From contig JAGYIG010000004.1 of the NCBI GenBank assembly GCA_018402455.1, positions 62,001 to 126,000 on the forward strand: a stretch of 64,000 nucleotides of DNA. The letters run 5' to 3'. Under the pieces are notes generated by a model. The model saw only the letters and a program-made list of their open reading frames with translations. It did no database searches and was not told where the DNA came from. The DNA is from Opitutaceae bacterium. GTDB lineage: Bacteria; Verrucomicrobiota; Verrucomicrobiia; Opitutales; Opitutaceae. Positions 60,952 through 64,000 of the stretch are shown piece after piece (the first letter of the stretch is position 1; every line of letters begins with the position of its first letter). Position numbers and translations under genes: made by a program.

Positions 60952-60973
60952 GGCGGAGGTAATTGCCTCCGCC
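60952..60973. repeat. palindrome ggcggagg...cctccgcc, copy 2
   Basis: The arms match copy 1 (59859-59881) exactly, with a 6-base spacer taattg. It lies between the HicA relic and the intact antitoxin-toxin cassette. Confidence 0.55.
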
Positions 60974-61102
60974 TACCCGATCTTGCTCTGTATGGGCATA
61001 CACCAACCCAGGTAATTTTTGAAAGAGCGACGCGGCTTTTCTGACCTCTGGTGTTCGGTGAAGAAAGTTGCGTATCCAACCCCAATCTGAAATCTGTCCC
61101 CA

Positions 61103-61291
61103 ATGAGCGCCCAGTTTATCACCGACGAAAATGGCCAGCGCGTGGCGGTCGTGTTGCCGGTCGCTGACTACGAGGAGCTATTGGAAGATGTCGCCGACCT
61201 CGCCGCCGTGGCCGAGCGCCGGGAGGAGGAACGGATCAGTCTAGCCGAAGTAAAGCAGCGCCTGATTGCCGATGGGCTCTTACCGAGTTGA
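61103..61291 (+). CDS. Phd/YefM- or RelB-like antitoxin
   Basis: The 62-residue protein reads MSAQFITDENGQRVAVVLPV, ADYEELLEDVADLAAVAERR and ends SLAEVKQRLIADGLLPS. The 'ITDENGQ...VLPVADYEELLED' start is the common Phd/YefM-like antitoxin N-terminus, and the acidic helix binds the toxin. It overlaps the toxin gene by 20 bp. It is probably a cassette gene and acts as autorepressor with its toxin. Confidence 0.82.
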   Translation: MSAQFITDENGQRVAVVLPVADYEELLEDVADLAAVAERREEERISLAEVKQRLIADGLLPS

Positions 61292-61532
61292 GCTGACACG
61301 CTCAGCGGAAAAGGACCTGAGGTGCATCGATCGATCCCAGACGGCGACGATTTACTCAGCCCTTGAGCGCTTGGAACAGGAGCCTCGTCCTCAGGGCACC
61401 AAAAAGTTGGCCGGAGCCAATCGGACCTATCGCATTCGGGTTGGCGACTACCGGGTAGTATATGAAATCGAAGACGACGTGTTGGTCGTTCTCGTGATTC
61501 GAATCGCCCACCGCAAAGACGTCTACCGATGA
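61272..61532 (+). CDS. RelE-type mRNA-interferase toxin
   Basis: ATG 61272 gives MGSYRVELTRSAEKDLRCID and 86 residues; a TTG at 61266 is also in frame but less likely. The RelE fold is complete: ALERLEQEPRPQGTKKLAG, TYRIRVGDYRVVYEIEDDVL and RIAHRKDVYR. Conserved Lys, Arg and Tyr positions used for mRNA cleavage are present. It overlaps the antitoxin gene and precedes an attC-like site, as typical of integron toxin-antitoxin cassettes. Confidence 0.9.
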   Translation: MGSYRVELTRSAEKDLRCIDRSQTATIYSALERLEQEPRPQGTKKLAGANRTYRIRVGDYRVVYEIEDDVLVVLVIRIAHRKDVYR

Positions 61533-61536
61533 AATT

Positions 61537-61596
61537 ACCGAACCAATCGGCGCAGAAACGGCCACAAGTGGTCCCGTCTGAGCTGTATCGTTAGGC
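61537..61596 (+). other. candidate attC site 3
   Basis: It begins just after the RelE stop with 'taccgaaccaatcggcg' and ends with GTTAGGC at 61590-61596. The inner stem agaaacgg/cccgtct, with 'ccac'/'gtgg', is imperfect and long enough for a folded single-strand attC. Size (about 60 bp) fits short attC sites. The next cassette ATG is 9 bp downstream. Confidence 0.65.
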
Positions 61597-61604
61597 GAAC
61601 AAAG

Positions 61605-62060
61605 ATGAAGCAGAGCATCGGATGCGTATCGGTTTTGGTGAAAGACTACGACGAGGCCATCGCCTACTACACCGGCGTGCTTGGCTTTCGGCTCGTGCGA
61701 GACGACGCTCTAGCAAAAGGGAAGCGTTGGGTTGTGGTGGCGCCGACGGGCGCGTCCGAATGCGGCTTGCTACTGGCGAGAGCGAAGAACGAAGCGGAGT
61801 TGAGCGCCGTCGGACGGCAGACTGGCGGACGCGTTTTTCTCTTCCTGCACACGGACGATTTCTGGCGAGACTATCGCGGGCTTTCGGAACGCGGCGTGCG
61901 CTTTTGCGAGGAACCGCGGGAAGAAATTTACGGCACGGTTGTGGTTTTTGAGGACGTCTACGGGAATCGCTGGGATTTGCTGCAACTCAAAACCGAGCCG
62001 AACCAGCCGACCGAGCCAACGAGTGCCAGCGCCTCGCACAGCCACTCGCGACTCATCTGA
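61605..62060 (+). CDS. VOC-family (glyoxalase-like) protein
   Basis: The 151-residue protein has the vicinal-oxygen-chelate fold in two beta-alpha-beta-beta-beta units: GCVSVLVKDYDEAIAYYTGV, LGFRLVRDDALAKGKRWVVV and FLFLHTDDFWRDY, FEDVYGNRWDLLQL. Similar cassette proteins confer resistance or detoxify small molecules, but the substrate is unknown. The C-terminal tail (TEPNQPTEPTSASASHSHSR) appears to be translated from the attC site, a common feature of cassette genes. Confidence 0.85.
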   Translation: MKQSIGCVSVLVKDYDEAIAYYTGVLGFRLVRDDALAKGKRWVVVAPTGASECGLLLARAKNEAELSAVGRQTGGRVFLFLHTDDFWRDYRGLSERGVRFCEEPREEIYGTVVVFEDVYGNRWDLLQLKTEPNQPTEPTSASASHSHSRLI

Positions 62061-62070
62061 AACGTTAGCC
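62013..62070 (+). other. candidate attC site 4
   Basis: The segment overlaps the VOC tail and runs from 'gagccaacgagtgccag' to GTTAGCC (62064-62070). 'gtgccagcg' and 'cgactcatctgaaacgtt' form imperfect complementary arms. The right core deviates from GTTRRRY at one position. A second core-like GTTGCAT lies at 62111. Confidence 0.5.
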
Positions 62071-62120
62071 GAGAAAATCGCTGACTTGCGGTTGCTTCGC
62101 TTATTCGCACGTTGCATACC

Positions 62121-62336
62121 ATGAGCATAGCTGAACTCCGTAAGTTACCACCAAACGAGAAATTGAAGATTCTCGAAGTGCTGTGGGGAGATTTGGCCGC
62201 CGACGAGGCATCTTTCGAGAGCCCCGCTTGGCACGAGGAGGAGTTACGCCGGACAGAACAAGATTTCAAGGCCGGAAAGGTCCCCGTCTTGGACTGGGAA
62301 GATGCGAAAAAAGAGCTCCGGTCCCAGTTCGAATGA
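62121..62336 (+). CDS. addiction-module antitoxin
   Basis: ATG 62121 gives 71 residues beginning MSIAELRKLPPNEKLKILEV, with LWGDLAADEASFESPAWHEE and VLDWEDAKKELRSQFE. The 'LP..EKL.I.E.LW..L' start and W-x-D/E-x-x-x-x-x-L end are typical of small putative addiction-module antitoxins paired with ParE/RelE toxins. Its stop overlaps the toxin ATG (ATGA). It is the intact counterpart of the antitoxin relic at 590-830. Confidence 0.85.
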   Translation: MSIAELRKLPPNEKLKILEVLWGDLAADEASFESPAWHEEELRRTEQDFKAGKVPVLDWEDAKKELRSQFE

Positions 62337-62632
62337 AGGTCCGGATTCTGCGGTCCGGGTTGGAAGACCTCGCAGTCGGCCGCCGTTTCTACGACCAAAG
62401 GGCTGGAGGGATTGGCGGCTACTTCTTCGACAGTCTATTTTCCGAGATCGACTCACTTTCATTGTTCGCCGGCATTCATCGCGTTCAGTTCGGATTTCAC
62501 CGCCTACTGGCGAGGCGATTTCCATTCGCGATCTATTACCGAATTCTCGACGGTGAAGCCGTGGTATTCCGCGTCCTTGATTGCCGTCGCGACCCCAACT
62601 GGATTCAAAATGCACTGCGAAAAGCAGGCTAA
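62333..62632 (+). CDS. ParE/RelE-type toxin
   Basis: The 99-residue protein starts MKVRILRSGLEDLAVGRRFY and contains GIGGYFFDSLFSEIDSLSLF, HRLLARRFPFAIYYRI, then VFRVLDCRRDPNWIQNAL. This is the ParE/RelE pattern with the late '(D/H)xRRxPxW' segment. It is translationally coupled to the antitoxin. Its TAA stop overlaps the left core of the following attC, showing cassette organisation. Confidence 0.88.
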   Translation: MKVRILRSGLEDLAVGRRFYDQRAGGIGGYFFDSLFSEIDSLSLFAGIHRVQFGFHRLLARRFPFAIYYRILDGEAVVFRVLDCRRDPNWIQNALRKAG

Positions 62633-62687
62633 CCAATCCCTAGATACAACGCAGCTATCGCGCCGCGGCTCATCTCAAACGTTGATC
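62627..62687 (+). other. candidate attC site 5
   Basis: A 61-bp site runs from ggctaac (62627-62633) to GTTGATC (62681-62687). The inner part gcagctatcgcgccgcggct folds with 'gccgcggc'. It is the best-formed attC in the array, with the left core overlapping the toxin stop codon, exactly as in known cassettes. Confidence 0.65.
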
Positions 62688-62737
62688 TAGCTGAAAGAAT
62701 TTGCGCGGGGAACACCCTCTCACCCGACTCAGAGACC

Positions 62738-63127
62738 ATGGACGCTGAGGAGGTCGATGGCGTTGCATCCACGCTCGAAACTTCGATGGGCTCGGGTGGT
62801 TCCGACGCGACCGAGCGGATCGACCAGAAGAAGTGCCCGGTAGGCGGTTCAATTTGGATAGTAGCTGGATCCGACGGCCGAAAGAAGCGATTCATGACCC
62901 GAGCTCACGCACCATGGTCTCCGACCCCTCTGGCTCGGCTCGAGTTTGTTTCGACCCTACTCGGCGTGAAGGAGGGGCCGCGCGTTCTGGGCGACTACGT
63001 GCTCAGCCAGGACGACTCGCTCGGCGAGGCCCGTTTTGACGGTATGGTCGCCGCCTGCGCCTACGGGATCGACATCCACGATCCCGACGGCGGCGAAGCC
63101 CGCGGCGGCGGGGCCGTGAGGCAATAG
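62738..63127 (+). pseudogene. FAD-dependent oxidoreductase C-terminal fragment
   Basis: The 129-codon frame has two parts. Residues about 75-122 (VKEGPRVLGDYVLSQDDSLG, then ARFDGMVAACAYGIDIHDPD) match the segment near the C-terminus of FAD_oxidored/GidA-like dehydrogenases, normally 500 residues or more. The first 70 residues (MDAEEVDGVASTLETSMGSG) do not match anything. The fragment adjoins the last attC-like site, so cassette insertion or deletion may have removed the rest. It converges with the pyrophosphatase gene 33 bp away. Confidence 0.55.
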
Positions 63128-63160
63128 TCGGCTCGCTCCCGCTCGCCGCTACGTTTCCGC

Positions 63161-64000
63161 TTACAGCAGCGGCGCGATGACCAGGGCCACGATCGACATC
63201 ACGTTGATCAGGATGTTCATCGACGGACCGGAGGTGTCCTTGAGGGGGTCACCCACGGTGTCACCGACCACGCAGGCGCGGTGGGCGTCGGAGTTTTTCC
63301 CGCCGTGGTGACCTTGCTCGACATATTTCTTGGCGTTGTCCCAGGCCCCACCGGAGTTGGCCATAAAGAGCGCGAGCAGCACACAGCCGAGCAACGCCCC
63401 CACCAACATGCCGCCGAGGGTGGCCGCACCGAACCCAAAGCCCACCGCCACCGGCGTGAGGATGGCAATCGCCGCTGGCGCAATCATGCGCTGCAGGGCC
63501 GAGTCGGTGGCGATGCGGATGCAGGTTTCCGAATCCGGCTTGCCGGTGCCTTCGAGCAGACCCGGGATCTCGCGGAACTGCCGCCGGATTTCTTCCACCA
63601 TGGCCTGCGCCGCCTCGCCCACCGCCGTCATGGTCAACGCACTCACCAAAAAGGGCACGAAGCCCCCGATGAACACGCCGGTCAGCACGCGCGGATCCGA
63701 GAGCAGGAGCTGGAAGTCCGCGTTGTGCAGCTTCACCACGTTGATGAAGGCTGCGATGATCGCGAGGGACGCCAAGGACGCGGCGCCGATGGCGAAGCCC
63801 TTGCCGATCGCCGCCGTGGTGTTGCCCACCTCGTCCAAGGCATCGGTGATCGCCCGGGTCTTTTTGCCGAGACCCGCCATTTCGGCGATGCCCCCGGCGT
63901 TGTCCGCGATGGGACCGTAGGCATCGATACTCATCGTGATTCCGATGGTGGCCAACATGCCCACCGCCGCGATCCCCACGCCATAAAGTCCGGCGAAGTG
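63161..64000 (-). CDS. hppA: membrane-bound pyrophosphatase, C-terminal part
   Basis: The gene runs off the right edge; 280 C-terminal residues are visible. They contain [40 protein letters not shown], and the late motif [20 protein letters not shown], all diagnostic of membrane pyrophosphatases that couple PPi hydrolysis to H+ or Na+ pumping. The [14 protein letters not shown] segment has Ala where K+-independent enzymes have Lys, so this is predicted to be K+-dependent; which ion it pumps cannot be decided from this part. At least six transmembrane helices are visible. Confidence 0.95.
   Translation of the reverse strand, partial: HFAGLYGVGIAAVGMLATIGITMSIDAYGPIADNAGGIAEMAGLGKKTRAITDALDEVGNTTAAIGKGFAIGAASLASLAIIAAFINVVKLHNADFQLLLSDPRVLTGVFIGGFVPFLVSALTMTAVGEAAQAMVEEIRRQFREIPGLLEGTGKPDSETCIRIATDSALQRMIAPAAIAILTPVAVGFGFGAATLGGMLVGALLGCVLLALFMANSGGAWDNAKKYVEQGHHGGKNSDAHRACVVGDTVGDPLKDTSGPSMNILINVMSIVALVIAPLL

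Overview
The window is GC-rich, densely coded bacterial DNA. The contents suggest a xylan-degrading member of the Verrucomicrobiota, probably near Opitutaceae. This is inference from a large glucuronoxylan locus without SusC/SusD genes, two PEP-CTERM proteins, GPH- and SSS-type symporters, a YejABEF-like peptide transporter and an integron integrase. No rRNA or tRNA gene was found, so the taxonomy is not anchored.

Left end (1-2098): a graveyard of short elements. It holds two frameshifted ParE/RelE toxin relics, one antitoxin relic, a DUF3806 fragment, an IS481-type transposase stub with identical 51-bp end sequences in two places, and several copies of a 'ccgacggggtcaaac' repeat.

Xylan locus (2099-28427): plus-strand genes encode a GH43-GH127/146 fusion, a GH115 alpha-glucuronidase, a pectate-lyase-like beta-helix protein with a propeller tail, and a PEP-CTERM protein. 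Minus-strand genes encode xylose isomerase, a GPH sugar symporter, GH67 alpha-glucuronidase, a GH8 reducing-end xylanase, GH43 beta-xylosidase, a three-domain esterase (CE7-CE15-SGNH) and a Gfo/Idh/MocA oxidoreductase. A LacI-family regulator is divergent from xylA. Together these remove arabinose, glucuronic acid, acetyl and lignin-ester decorations, cut xylo-oligosaccharides, import the products and isomerise xylose. Xylulokinase is not in the window.

Middle (28428-40176): a decayed FliA-type sigma factor and histidine kinase, a TRIC-type membrane protein, an SSS symporter, glycyl-tRNA synthetase with an apparent 1-base frameshift, a HicAB module, and a SWIM-SNF2 helicase split by frameshifts.

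Peptide transporter (40302-48477): two permeases, two tandemly duplicated substrate-binding lipoproteins and two ATPases, tightly packed and largely overlapping.

Right part (48491-57300): small genes, a second Gfo/Idh/MocA oxidoreductase, an M29 aminopeptidase, a second PEP-CTERM protein, and a TPR histidine kinase with a LuxR-type response regulator.

Integron (57308 to about 62690): an integron integrase on the minus strand faces away from a plus-oriented cassette array. The array holds attC-like sites, intact toxin-antitoxin pairs, a VOC protein and several decayed cassettes (lipoprotein, HNH, RelE, HicA). One dispersed repeat in this array also occurs twice in the left-end graveyard. The window closes with a fragment of an FAD-dependent oxidoreductase and the C-terminal part of a membrane pyrophosphatase.
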